The notes: generated from the sequence alone by a model not told the origin. A stretch of 64,000 nucleotides of DNA from Agitococcus sp. (GCA_030646715.1 JAUSLJ010000003.1:1-64000); one strand, 5' to 3'; shown: positions 17,453 to 25,416, counted from the stretch's first letter. Program-made: numbers and translations.

Positions 17453-17689
17453 AAACAGAAGGGTTACCGTTTCAGAAAGTGTCGTCCCCCGTTAAGTCGG
17501 TGGGACGGGTATGGTCTGGCCGATTACACGTTCGTCGCCGAGGGAATCTCGGAAGACGTGCGCGGGCGCTTGTACTTCAATATCACGGTCGACGTCAAGA
17601 AATCGGCTCGCTTAAGCGGGAGCCGTGAGGCTGAGGGGCAGGATGTTAATCCAAGCTCTGAGTTTTTCTCCGCTCTTTTTCTTGGTTGA
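17453..17689 (+). pseudogene. Internal fragment of a second tnpB
   Basis: A 78-codon frame without a start. The segment DYTFVAEGISEDVRGRLYFN followed by ITVDVKK matches the strand before the RuvC-I motif of TnpB (pattern RGRWYFNV-x-VEV). The N-terminus, the rest of the RuvC domain and both ends are missing. It is visibly richer in G+C than its surroundings, which fits transferred DNA. It lies directly upstream of the sigma-type promoter box at 17701. Confidence 0.6.
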
Positions 17690-17700
17690 ACAAAAAATTA

Positions 17701-17738
17701 AAAATAGCTGACGTAAACGTCCTCTAGCTCAGTCTAAG
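17701..17738 (+). promoter_or_regulatory. Bipartite promoter box, copy A
   Basis: AAAATAGCTGA (17701-17711), 20 bases, GTCTAAG (17732-17738). The same layout with identical spacing precedes fliC and flgK. Here it precedes the ribbon-helix-helix gene, leaving a leader of about 130 bases. Confidence 0.65.
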
Positions 17739-17871
17739 GGTGAAGCGACATCTAGTATTGAGCTGCAAAGCAGAAGCCACTCATGGGCCTCGTGCTCTTA
17801 ACATGATAGACGTTATTGCAACATTACCTTTTTATCTGCCGGCCATAACTGGTGGTTCATGTGGGATACAA

Positions 17872-18183
17872 ATGAAAATTTTAAAAGTATTTAGGGTGCA
17901 GCCCGCCAGTCTTCAACGTTGGAAAGACTTTGTGCAGTCACTCACCGGGTCCTCTACGCTGAAGCGCCACGAATCAGAATTTCTTCGCAGGCATATTAAG
18001 CAGGCGTGCGCCAAGCCACCTTCGACCTATCCTCAGCGGGAGGTAAAAGCCGACTTAAGCGCTTTTTCTGTATTTTTAGATGAAGCAGACCATGCACAAT
18101 TGGTCAGGGTGGCAGAAGCACAAGGTGTGTCAAAAAATCTGTTCATCGAAGCGATGTTCAACAACCTGTCGCTCGCGACTTAA
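17872..18183 (+). CDS. Probable ribbon-helix-helix DNA-binding protein, 103 aa
   Basis: Start at ATG 17872 behind GGGATACAA; an upstream GTG at 17740 would begin only a base past the promoter box and is rejected. The C-terminal 45 residues (FSVFLDEADHAQLVRVAEAQ, then GVSKNLFIEAMF) have a short strand followed by two helices, the usual ribbon-helix-helix layout. The basic N-terminal half may be a second module. It is transcribed from a box shared with fliC and flgK, so a regulator of the motility unit is an attractive guess. Confidence 0.6.
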   Translation: MKILKVFRVQPASLQRWKDFVQSLTGSSTLKRHESEFLRRHIKQACAKPPSTYPQREVKADLSAFSVFLDEADHAQLVRVAEAQGVSKNLFIEAMFNNLSLAT

Positions 18184-18194
18184 GCAAGGAATTG

Positions 18195-18455
18195 ATGATG
18201 ACCACCATACATACGGCAGGCGATACCTGCGCGAAATCCCTTACCACAACGTCCGAACCAACGGTGCTAGGCCGCTTGGCAAGGGTGCAGACATCAATGT
18301 CGCACGGTGTTTGCTTATTAATTGACGCACCGTCAGGCCCTATCTTGGTGCCGCTTGCCGCGAATACTCAAAGCGCGTTGGAACATGCCTTACAAGAAGC
18401 TCGCCAATCCGATAACTCAGTCATTGGTAGCATTTCGAGCTTATCAGTGCATTAA
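18195..18455 (+). CDS. Hypothetical protein, 86 aa
   Basis: ATG at 18195 behind AAGGA, 11 bases after the previous stop, so in the same operon. Thr-rich N-terminus, then a strand pair (GVCLLIDAPSGPILVPLAAN) and a helix. No family recognised. Confidence 0.6.
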   Translation: MMTTIHTAGDTCAKSLTTTSEPTVLGRLARVQTSMSHGVCLLIDAPSGPILVPLAANTQSALEHALQEARQSDNSVIGSISSLSVH

Positions 18456-18465
18456 AGTTGCCCCT

Positions 18466-18654
18466 ATGTCTCCGATATCTCCAGCCCTACAACAGCATTC
18501 CGCGTTAGCTATTCAGCGTACATTACAAGTTCTCACGGAAAGTAAAGAGCTTCCGACTGTCGAAGTACTTAGGCAGTTAGTTCAAGAAATGGAGGTTGTT
18601 TCCTTAAATGTAAAAAATCGCAAGCTAGGAAAGAACGATATTCCCAAAAAGTAA
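18466..18654 (+). CDS. Hypothetical helical protein, 62 aa
   Basis: ATG at 18466, 10 bases after the previous stop, without a good ribosome site; a longer frame upstream overlaps the previous gene out of frame. The protein is helical and ends in a basic tail. Third gene of the operon starting at 17872. Confidence 0.5.
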   Translation: MSPISPALQQHSALAIQRTLQVLTESKELPTVEVLRQLVQEMEVVSLNVKNRKLGKNDIPKK

Positions 18655-18679
18655 AATGGCGAACACGAGGTTCGCCATT
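18655..18679. terminator. Terminator between convergent genes
   Basis: Stem AATGGCGAAC/GTTCGCCATT; a T run follows on the minus strand, so it mainly ends the sigma-factor transcript. Confidence 0.7.
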
Positions 18680-18692
18680 CAGAAATTAAGAA

Positions 18693-19325
18693 TTAATTAT
18701 GCGGCCTATCCGAAAGCATTTCTAATTGCTCAGAAACTCGTGTGACATGCCTGCGTACGGTTGACAGAGATTCGCCAGTAAGCTCGTGAATCTCGGCGAA
18801 ACTACGTTCTTCCAGTCGAAACATACTCCATGCTTTGTACGCGGAGGGGTACTGCCGTTCTAGCCGCTCCAGCACTACTTTAACATTCGACAAGTCTTGT
18901 CGTTTTTCCAGCGTATACTCGGGCCCGTTAAGCTCCAAACCACTCGCGTCAATCAATGCCCCCGCTTCCAAATTGTCAGAGCCTGTGCCGATTTCATGGT
19001 CATAGAAAATTTTAGTGCCTGTTTTTCTATTGACTTGCTTCGATACATGAGTGACTGCTTCATGATATGCAATGTTGCAAAGATAGGTGCTAAAAGAACA
19101 CGCGCCTTCGAACTGGGTTATCCCAGAAGTCAATGCTTTTACGCTGGTTATCGATAGAATATCTTCTATAGTATCCTTGTTTTTTTCCAGTTTAGAGATG
19201 ACTGCCACCATTTTGGGTCGATGCTCGATTAGTGCTTTGGCAACGTCGTCCATGGTTAATGCTGTCGCTGTTAACGCTTTTTTCGGAAGAGCGGACGCCC
19301 CCGAAGTTATATCCGAAATGGTCAT
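18693..19325 (-). CDS. ECF-like sigma-70 family factor
   Basis: 210 residues. Region 2 appears at about 72-95 (FEGACSFSTYLCNIAYHEAV), matching the core-binding and -10-recognition helix of ECF sigma factors. Region 4 lies at about 158-205, with the helix-turn-helix RSFAEIHELTGESLSTVRRH. Regions 1 and 3 are absent, as in ECF factors. No anti-sigma gene is adjacent. It sits between two units that carry the AAAATARSTGA-N20-GTCTAAG box and is divergent from motA, making it the likely reader of that box. Its own start has AAGGAACATC, and a CCTATACAAG core is at 19361-19366. Confidence 0.82.
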   Translation of the reverse strand: MTISDITSGASALPKKALTATALTMDDVAKALIEHRPKMVAVISKLEKNKDTIEDILSITSVKALTSGITQFEGACSFSTYLCNIAYHEAVTHVSKQVNRKTGTKIFYDHEIGTGSDNLEAGALIDASGLELNGPEYTLEKRQDLSNVKVVLERLERQYPSAYKAWSMFRLEERSFAEIHELTGESLSTVRRHVTRVSEQLEMLSDRPHN

Positions 19326-19556
19326 GATGTTCCTTACTTAAATTTTAATGGGCCTGTCTTGTATAGGTATGACTTATTTAGATAGGGGTGAAATTTTAGA
19401 TTTTAGATAGTGAGCTCCCAACATACCTATTTAAAAGCCAAGTTTTGGCTCGGTGCTCTCGTAAACCGCGGATGAATCACACAAAACGTTTAAAAATAGG
19501 TGTTCCCTATATTAGATAGGTCTGCCATGTGACAGGCATTGAAAAATAGGACAATT
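19326..19556. promoter_or_regulatory. Divergent regulatory region between the sigma gene and motA
   Basis: 230 AT-rich bases. They hold the CCTATAC core toward the sigma gene and three copies of a TTTAGATAG-like word (19377, 19402, 19511). AAAATAGGTGT with CCCTATATTAG lies before motA, a relative of, but not identical to, the bipartite box. Confidence 0.5.
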
Positions 19557-20333
19557 ATGTATATGACAATAATAGGACTGGGACTTGCGCTAGGTGCCGT
19601 ATTGCTTAGCCAAGTTATGGAGGGAGCTTCACTGCAAGCCATGTATCAGCCCACCGCATTGCTAATTGTAAGTGGGGGAACAATGGGAGCAGTCATTGCT
19701 CAGAGCTCTGCCAAAGACTTTTGGCAGGCTGTCCAAATGCTGAAGTGGCTAATCGTCCCCCCTATCTCAGGGAGGACTGATTACTTAAATGAAATAGTAA
19801 AGTGGTCACAAATAGCTCACCGAGATGGGTCGTTGAAATTAGACGAGCTGATAAGCGCAATTGAAGACCCCATGTTGAAAAGTGGCGTCGAAATGATTGT
19901 TGACCGGTATGAACCCGACTACATCCGAGATACATTATTAATGGATGTACGAATAAGGGATGCTCGGCTTAAAGGCGCAGCAAAGATGTGGGAAGCAGCA
20001 GGAGGGTACGCGCCTACCATTGGCATTTTAGGGTCCGTTTTGGGACTGCTACAAGTGATGGGTTCGTTTCAAGACCCTGCTAAGCTAACAGCAGGCGTCG
20101 CGGTTTCGTTTGTCGCTACTGTATACGGGCTTGCTTTTGCAAATCTATTGTTCTTGCCTATTGCTGCTCGATTAAGGTCAATTATCTTTGAGCTGACGCT
20201 AAGAGATGAATTGCGGATAGAAGGACTCACCATGATAGCGCTGAATAAGCAAACTAGATTAGTTGAACGAACACTTAACGCTATCGCGGGCAAAGCTGAA
20301 AACGTTGTGCAGCTGAAAAGGCGGACGGTATGA
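19557..20333 (+). CDS. motA: Flagellar stator subunit MotA/MotC-like
   Basis: 258 residues from the ATG at 19557, chosen over TTG 19539 because ATAGGA lies six bases before it. Four membrane segments: about 2-20 and 30-50 near the N-terminus, then GYAPTIGILGSVLGLLQVMG and AVSFVATVYGLAFANLLFL. The cytoplasmic loop between segments 2 and 3 carries the charged stretch that meets FliG. Overall closest, from memory, to the PomA/MotC branch. With MotB it forms the ion-driven stator of the flagellar motor. Overlaps motB by four bases. Confidence 0.92.
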   Translation: MYMTIIGLGLALGAVLLSQVMEGASLQAMYQPTALLIVSGGTMGAVIAQSSAKDFWQAVQMLKWLIVPPISGRTDYLNEIVKWSQIAHRDGSLKLDELISAIEDPMLKSGVEMIVDRYEPDYIRDTLLMDVRIRDARLKGAAKMWEAAGGYAPTIGILGSVLGLLQVMGSFQDPAKLTAGVAVSFVATVYGLAFANLLFLPIAARLRSIIFELTLRDELRIEGLTMIALNKQTRLVERTLNAIAGKAENVVQLKRRTV

Positions 20334-20968
20334 GAGCGTTGATTTCGTTAGAAGGAGAATCTGGCGCCAATGAAATGGCAGGTGCATCTCGATGGATGGT
20401 GTCGTATGCTGACTTTGTAACGTTGCTATTTGTGCTGTTTATCGTTTTGTATGTTTCAGTGCCAAAGGTGAAACCCACTGCGGTAGCTGACACTCACCCT
20501 GAAAGTACGGCCAGTTCTAAAGCCGAGCAGCAGAAAATGCAGGCTGAATTGCAGGAGGCGTTGCAAGGACTTGTTGAATCCGGCGATGTGTCGTTGACGA
20601 CCAGAGAGGATGGTGTCTTACTTGAAATCAAAGACACCGCTTTATTTTCCAGTGGAACTGCGCAGCTGGCCCGTGCTTCTGAGGAAGTTATTCTCAGTTT
20701 GGTCCAGACGCTTCAGGCAAAGACTAATCGACTAGTAATAGAAGGGCATACAGATAACGTTCCTATTCAAACAGCCGTGTTCCCGTCAAATTGGGAATTA
20801 TCTGCCGGTCGGTCAGCCGCTTTTGTTCGGGCACTTCAGGAACAGGGTATTGAGGCAACCCGATTAGCTGCAGCGGGGTACGCGGATACTCGACCTAAAG
20901 CGGATAACGCCACGTTAGAAGGTCGTAGCAAGAATCGACGAGTTAGCGTGCTTATCCTTAATATGTAA
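20330..20968 (+). CDS. motB: Flagellar stator subunit MotB/MotD-like
   Basis: 212 residues. A single membrane segment starts at about 24 and holds the ion-carrying Asp28 in SYADFVTLLFVLF. After a short helical linker comes an OmpA-like peptidoglycan-binding domain (IEGHTDNVPI, NWELSAGRSA, NRRVSVLI). It is shorter than most MotB proteins through a compact linker. Coupled to motA by ATGA. Terminator at 21009. Confidence 0.93.
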   Translation: MRALISLEGESGANEMAGASRWMVSYADFVTLLFVLFIVLYVSVPKVKPTAVADTHPESTASSKAEQQKMQAELQEALQGLVESGDVSLTTREDGVLLEIKDTALFSSGTAQLARASEEVILSLVQTLQAKTNRLVIEGHTDNVPIQTAVFPSNWELSAGRSAAFVRALQEQGIEATRLAAAGYADTRPKADNATLEGRSKNRRVSVLILNM

Positions 20969-21008
20969 TCAGCCCGATTGTTGTCTTTATTCGTATCATG
21001 TTTATTCC

Positions 21009-21038
21009 AACCGCATTTCTTTGAAATGCGGTTTTTTT
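21009..21038 (+). terminator. Rho-independent terminator of motAB
   Basis: Stem AACCGCATTTC/GAAATGCGGTT with a seven-T run. Confidence 0.85.
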
Positions 21039-21079
21039 ATGTGACTGCTACGGCATAACGTTCTAAATTAATCGAGCGT

Positions 21080-21095
21080 GCGCAATATATTGCGC
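21080..21095. promoter_or_regulatory. Perfect 16-bp palindrome upstream of fliC
   Basis: GCGCAATATATTGCGC, ten bases upstream of box B; looks like a dimer-binding operator. Confidence 0.5.
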
Positions 21096-21105
21096 GGGTA
21101 ATTTG

Positions 21106-21143
21106 AAAATAGCTGATACTTTTTAGACTTAAATACGTCTAAG
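21106..21143 (+). promoter_or_regulatory. Bipartite promoter box, copy B (fliC)
   Basis: AAAATAGCTGA (21106-21116), 20 bases, GTCTAAG (21137-21143), about 50 bases before the flagellin start. Both here and in copy A the sequence CGACATCT follows within ten bases of the right half. Confidence 0.7.
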
Positions 21144-21193
21144 AGGTGCGACATCTTAATTTGAACTACCACCCAACACCCTAGGAGAACTTT

Positions 21194-22012
21194 ATGTCAA
21201 TGACAATCACAGCAAATACTGGCGCAATTCAACGTTCATTAGCCGCCTCAACCATGGCGTCCGATACCGCGATGCAGCGCCTGTCCAGTGGTCACCGTAT
21301 TAACTCAGCAAAAGACGATGCGGCCGGACTGGCAATCTCAACACGTATGGATAGTCGCTTGAAAGGCATGGCGGTTGCGGGCCGTAATGCAGCAGACGGT
21401 TCCTCAATGGCACAAACAGCCGATGCTTCTCTCGGTCAAACAAGCGAGATGATGACTCGAATGCGTGAACTGGCAACACAGGCTGCCAACGGCACCAATG
21501 GCACCAGCGACATGGCTAACTTGGACAAGGAATATCAGGCGTTGGCAAGCGAAGTAACGCGTACACTTACCAGCACCGATTTTAACGGCAAGAAGATTTT
21601 AGGCGCTGACGCAGGGGCAACAAACTTCATTGTAGGTGCGGATGCGACAGACTCCATCACTGTAACAACGACTGATATGACGGCTAACGCCAACATTACG
21701 GCGGTAACGGGGGGGAGCTTGACTACAGCAGCAGCGGCCGCCACTGCTATGACCAACCTGTCAAAAGCACTCGATGATGTGAACACGGAACGTGCGATGT
21801 ATGGTGCAACGTCATCTCGATTTGATACCATTACTTCCACGCTGCAAACACAAGCCGATGCGCTGACCACAGCAAAAGGTCGCATTACCGATACGGACTA
21901 TGCCGCGGAGTCTGCCAACATGCAGAAAAATAATGTATTGTCCCAGGCTGCTACCGCGATGTTGTCACAAGCAAACGCCCGACCACAACAAGTCTTGTCT
22001 TTGCTGCGTTAA
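21194..22012 (+). CDS. fliC: Flagellin
   Basis: 272 residues. N-terminal D0/D1 (residues 1-140) has the classic ASTMASDTAMQRLSSGHRIN, then SAKDDAAGLAIS and ELATQAANGTN. The variable region is very short and Thr/Ala-rich (about 155-195), and the C-terminal D1/D0 ends QAATAMLSQANARPQQVLSL. This is a minimal, secreted-type flagellin building the filament. Ribosome site CTAGGAG. It has its own terminator and box, so it is regulated apart from flgK-fliS. Confidence 0.96.
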   Translation: MSMTITANTGAIQRSLAASTMASDTAMQRLSSGHRINSAKDDAAGLAISTRMDSRLKGMAVAGRNAADGSSMAQTADASLGQTSEMMTRMRELATQAANGTNGTSDMANLDKEYQALASEVTRTLTSTDFNGKKILGADAGATNFIVGADATDSITVTTTDMTANANITAVTGGSLTTAAAAATAMTNLSKALDDVNTERAMYGATSSRFDTITSTLQTQADALTTAKGRITDTDYAAESANMQKNNVLSQAATAMLSQANARPQQVLSLLR

Positions 22013-22056
22013 GCACGCGGATTTTAGATAGCTAACCTTATCTAAACTTATATCTA

Positions 22057-22105
22057 AAAAATAAATCACGGAGTGACGTTAAAGTCCCTCCGTGATTTAT
22101 TTTTT
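22057..22105. terminator. Long terminator after fliC
   Basis: Seventeen-base stem ending ATCACGGAG/CTCCGTGAT with A and T runs on either side. Confidence 0.85.
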
Positions 22106-22115
22106 AGAATTTAGT

Positions 22116-22153
22116 AAAATAAGTGACACATTTTCGAGTCTCAAACGTCTAAG
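22116..22153 (+). promoter_or_regulatory. Bipartite promoter box, copy C (flgK operon)
   Basis: AAAATAAGTGA (22116-22126), 20 bases, GTCTAAG (22147-22153), about 100 bases before flgK. Confidence 0.68.
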
Positions 22154-22251
22154 GTATAAGCGCAAAAAAGGTACAAGAAACTAAAAGTACCACCAGAACC
22201 TAAAAGGATTCTAGCGCGTAGGACCCACACAAGACACGAAAGGAAATCACT

Positions 22252-23457
22252 ATGCTTGGTTCAGCCATGTCAGTAGCCGCATCAGGATTGCGGGCAATGC
22301 AAGCGGCAACGGATTTGCATTCAAGTAACATCGCAAACGCACAGACGGTAGGTTACAGCCGTCAAGACACTAATTTTACGAACCAACAATTTGGCGGCGT
22401 CACCGCTTCGGCCATTCCTCGCTTTAGCGCTACGATGGCGACACGTATTTCCCAGTTGCAAGGGGTGGACGCATCGGCAACGGTTAAAGACGCGGCGATG
22501 ACTTCCGTGAGTAACATGCTCAGTTCCGCCTCCGACCAATTAAGCTCAGCCATGGAAACGTTTCGCACTTCATTAGGTGCGGCTGCGGATAGACCTCAAG
22601 ATAACAGCGTTCGTATCGCCGTAGCTGGTAATGCAGCCGCTATGGCAACACAAGCTACCGCGAATTTAAGCGTGTTAGATGCCCAGGTACTTGACCTGGC
22701 TAAACAGTCCGGTATGGTAACCGAAGCCGCCACGCAAAAAATGAAAGAACTAATTGACCTCAACAAAACTGCGGCATACGACCCGTCTAACAGCGAAATA
22801 AGAAATCAGCAAGCGGACGTGGGCAGGCAGTTGGCAGATTTAGTGGGTGGCGAGGTCTCTTTTGGTCCAAACGGACAGGCAGCGTTCAGCATCAACGGAA
22901 CAATAGTTGTGGACGGCACGACACAATCAAGCTTGCCCGTAAAAGCAGGCGGCACCCTCGGCGGGCTGGCGAGTGCAGTTGTGGACATCTCCGCGCTGCG
23001 TAGCACTTTTTCTGCCGTGTTGGGCTCGTTTGCAAAAAGCATGAATGAGCTTAACTCCCAAGGCGTGGACAGTGCCAAAGCGGCCGGTAAGGACTTATTC
23101 ACCTTTGATGGAACAACATTAGCTTTCACCAGCTCCGTGGACAAACTAGCGTTAGCTTCAGTGGGAGGGGTAGGGGGAGAAATTGCGCGAAAAATGTCTG
23201 GCAGTAAGCAAATGTCTCAAGATATGGCTGACTTAGCCACAACGGCAGGTCTGCAAGCGGGCACGGCTAAGGGCGCGGTTACCAGCAGCGATTTTGCGCT
23301 CATTAGCGCGATGAACAAGCAAACCGCGGAAAACGGTGTCAATTTGGACCAAGAAACCATTAATTTGAAAAATGCACAGAACTATTACGCGGCCAACGCT
23401 AAAGTCATCGAGACGGCGAACGCCATGATGGGCACCCTTATCAATATGAAAGCTTAA
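22252..23457 (+). CDS. flgK: Hook-filament junction protein FlgK
   Basis: 401 residues, short for FlgK (usually above 540). N-terminal rod-type motif SVAASGLRAMQAATDLHSSN then IANAQTVGYSRQ; the C-terminal helix carries QETINLKNAQNYYAANAKVI. The central domain is cut down. It joins hook to filament and, being host-hook compatible or not, decides whether the module can be used. Ribosome site GAAAGGAAATCACT. First gene of flgK-flgL-fliD-fliS. Confidence 0.92.
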   Translation: MLGSAMSVAASGLRAMQAATDLHSSNIANAQTVGYSRQDTNFTNQQFGGVTASAIPRFSATMATRISQLQGVDASATVKDAAMTSVSNMLSSASDQLSSAMETFRTSLGAAADRPQDNSVRIAVAGNAAAMATQATANLSVLDAQVLDLAKQSGMVTEAATQKMKELIDLNKTAAYDPSNSEIRNQQADVGRQLADLVGGEVSFGPNGQAAFSINGTIVVDGTTQSSLPVKAGGTLGGLASAVVDISALRSTFSAVLGSFAKSMNELNSQGVDSAKAAGKDLFTFDGTTLAFTSSVDKLALASVGGVGGEIARKMSGSKQMSQDMADLATTAGLQAGTAKGAVTSSDFALISAMNKQTAENGVNLDQETINLKNAQNYYAANAKVIETANAMMGTLINMKA

Positions 23458-23461
23458 TATC

Positions 23462-24307
23462 ATGATTATCAAACCAAACCTGATGACCGCAATGCGGACC
23501 ACAAGCGCCTCGATTGACGTTTCAGCGGAGCGTATTTCAACCGGAAAACGCGTTAACCGTGCCGGGGACGACCCCCTGGCTTTTTCCAGCATCACTAACA
23601 CAAAAACGTCCATTTCGTCCGCGGGTATTTCTTTAAGCACACTGGACTATGCTTTAAATAGAAATGATGGACGAGACCAGTTGATGGCTTCTATGCAAGA
23701 CAGCATGATGCGCTTTAATGAGCTGGCAACTATGGCCTCAGGGGGTTTTAATAAATTGACCGACATTATCCCGGAAATGACGGCCATTGAGCAGGCAATG
23801 GTTTCCATGGGTAATACAACGGACGCCAGCGGTCAGATGTTTTCGGGTAATTCAACAATCGTTCCTTTTGTGCAAAACCCAGTGACCAGCGTGGTGACCT
23901 ATGCGGGCTCGGCGATTGACCAAACGATGAGCGTCGAAGGAATTACCTTATCCGGAGCGGTGGCCGGAACGCCTTTGATGGCTGCCTTTAACGCCATGCG
24001 TACGGTCCTAGTGTCCATGACAGCGGGGACTGCACCAACCATGGCGATGGTTCAAGCGGTTCAAGCGTCTATCAGTACGCTGGTCGATTTTAGGACGCAG
24101 GGAGCAGCGCAAGCTTCATCCGCTACCACGATACAAACGGCGCTGACCTCTCGCCAGGATAATGAAAAAATGTCAGTGTCTAGAATGCAGGACGCGGACC
24201 TAACGGCCGAGACCATTAGTATGAGTGAAGGTCAGAAGCAGTATGAGGCCATCATGAAAGTGACGGGGATGCGGCTAAGCCAACGTCGCTTGATGGACTT
24301 TATCTAA
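23462..24307 (+). CDS. flgL: Hook-filament junction protein FlgL
   Basis: 281 residues. The N-terminus has SAERISTGKRVNRAGDDPLA, the flagellin-like signature of FlgL, and the C-terminal helix includes ETISMSEGQKQYEAIMKVTG. It is shorter than usual because of a compact middle. It starts four bases after the flgK stop with no obvious ribosome site, suggesting coupled translation. Confidence 0.9.
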   Translation: MIIKPNLMTAMRTTSASIDVSAERISTGKRVNRAGDDPLAFSSITNTKTSISSAGISLSTLDYALNRNDGRDQLMASMQDSMMRFNELATMASGGFNKLTDIIPEMTAIEQAMVSMGNTTDASGQMFSGNSTIVPFVQNPVTSVVTYAGSAIDQTMSVEGITLSGAVAGTPLMAAFNAMRTVLVSMTAGTAPTMAMVQAVQASISTLVDFRTQGAAQASSATTIQTALTSRQDNEKMSVSRMQDADLTAETISMSEGQKQYEAIMKVTGMRLSQRRLMDFI

Positions 24308-24344
24308 TTTAATGCCTCGACACGTTTAACGGAGAACACAAAAA

Positions 24345-25010
24345 ATGAACGTATTACTCAGCCCCACAGGCCAGTCCCAACTTAGTCAACTGAAAGCAGC
24401 GAACAATTTGCCGTTGACTCGATTAGATGCTAAAAGTCAGGCGCTTTCCACTAAAAAAGGATTGGTTGACGGAGCGGATAAAGCGGTAGAGGCGTTAAAA
24501 ACATCCCTGACGGCGCTTAAGTCGGCAAATGCTACGTTAAGTCCTGCTGCGACCGCTGATTTTATTCAAAAATTTAACAGCTTACAGGCAGCGTTGAAAT
24601 CACAAACAGCGAAAGGTACGGTCTTATCGAGCGTTTCGGTTGTGCGGCAAGTTCGAAGTGAGTTACGCAGCCCCTTTCAAAGCCAGAACGTGCTTGATGG
24701 CTTGAAGGCTGTGGGTATCGCTACTACCCAAGATGGATTAGTTGCCACAAGTAACCCAACTGCGGTGCCAATGGATGAGGCCACGTACACCTCGATGCTG
24801 GATAACTTGACTAAGCTGTCTACCAAGCTATCACACGAATCGGACGGGGAGGCCGCGCAATTGGCAACTATTACCAAGCAACGCGCGCGCACTCAAATAT
24901 TTGTTGACCGTACAAATGTCAGAACTGAAACCAATTTTTTGAAGATGTACAACGTTATGCAAAATTTAACCAGTAGCACGGGCACCGCTCTTATTAACTC
25001 TCTAGGCTAA
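24345..25010 (+). CDS. fliD: Minimal FliD-like filament cap protein
   Basis: 221 residues, about half the normal FliD. The N-terminal helix leads into a coiled-coil-like region (AVEALKTSLTALKSANATLS), and the C-terminal helix ends NFLKMYNVMQNLTSSTGTAL, reminiscent of the FliD C-terminal D0. The large D2/D3 head appears absent. Identification leans on position between flgL and fliS and on helix pattern. It could instead be another axial protein. Confidence 0.6.
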   Translation: MNVLLSPTGQSQLSQLKAANNLPLTRLDAKSQALSTKKGLVDGADKAVEALKTSLTALKSANATLSPAATADFIQKFNSLQAALKSQTAKGTVLSSVSVVRQVRSELRSPFQSQNVLDGLKAVGIATTQDGLVATSNPTAVPMDEATYTSMLDNLTKLSTKLSHESDGEAAQLATITKQRARTQIFVDRTNVRTETNFLKMYNVMQNLTSSTGTALINSLG

Positions 25011-25056
25011 CCAAGGAGTTACTGATGGCTATTTTTAATTACAAGGAGAATTTATT

Positions 25057-25362
25057 ATGGTGGGTATTAACGCATATCAGCAAGTGTCGATTGTTACGGG
25101 AAGCCCGTGGGAGCTGATTGACAAGCTGTACGACGGGGCTATCCGCAGCATTGACGAGGGAAAACTGCCGAAAGCGCTTCGTATTGTGGAGGAGGGCCTA
25201 TTTGGTAGCTTGAACCCCAACGTAGGGTTTTCACGTGGAATGGGGGACACACTTGAGTTAGTTCAAATTCATTTAGAGCAAAACCGGGCTCCTATCGCTC
25301 GACAAATGCTAGTCACCCTTCAAGAGGGCTGGCGCGGAATCAAAGATAAAGTAGCACATTAA
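25057..25362 (+). CDS. fliS: Flagellin chaperone FliS
   Basis: 101 residues against about 130 in typical FliS. AYQQVSIVTGSPWELIDKLY followed by DGAIRS is the FliS N-terminal helix pair, and the ending (QMLVTLQEGWRGIKDKV) fits the last helix. It binds unfolded flagellin before export. Ribosome site AAGGAG at eight bases. Last gene of the operon; terminator at 25371. Confidence 0.8.
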   Translation: MVGINAYQQVSIVTGSPWELIDKLYDGAIRSIDEGKLPKALRIVEEGLFGSLNPNVGFSRGMGDTLELVQIHLEQNRAPIARQMLVTLQEGWRGIKDKVAH

Positions 25363-25370
25363 CCCTGTAA

Positions 25371-25406
25371 AAGCCTAAATTCCACAACTAATTTAGGCTT
25401 TTTTTA
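25371..25406 (+). terminator. Rho-independent terminator of the flgK-fliS operon
   Basis: AAGCCTAAATT/AATTTAGGCTT stem with a seven-T run. Confidence 0.85.
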
Positions 25407-25410
25407 TTAG

Positions 25411-25416
25411 CTATAC
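25411..25416 (+). promoter_or_regulatory. GCTATAC-type promoter core
   Basis: AGCTATACGT 41 bases before the lipoprotein start. Confidence 0.55.

Noticed and set aside
21535-21885. 116-codon minus frame inside fliC, and similar ones inside flgK
   Set aside because: Mirror of the Ala/Thr codon bias of the real gene; no ribosome site or promoter.
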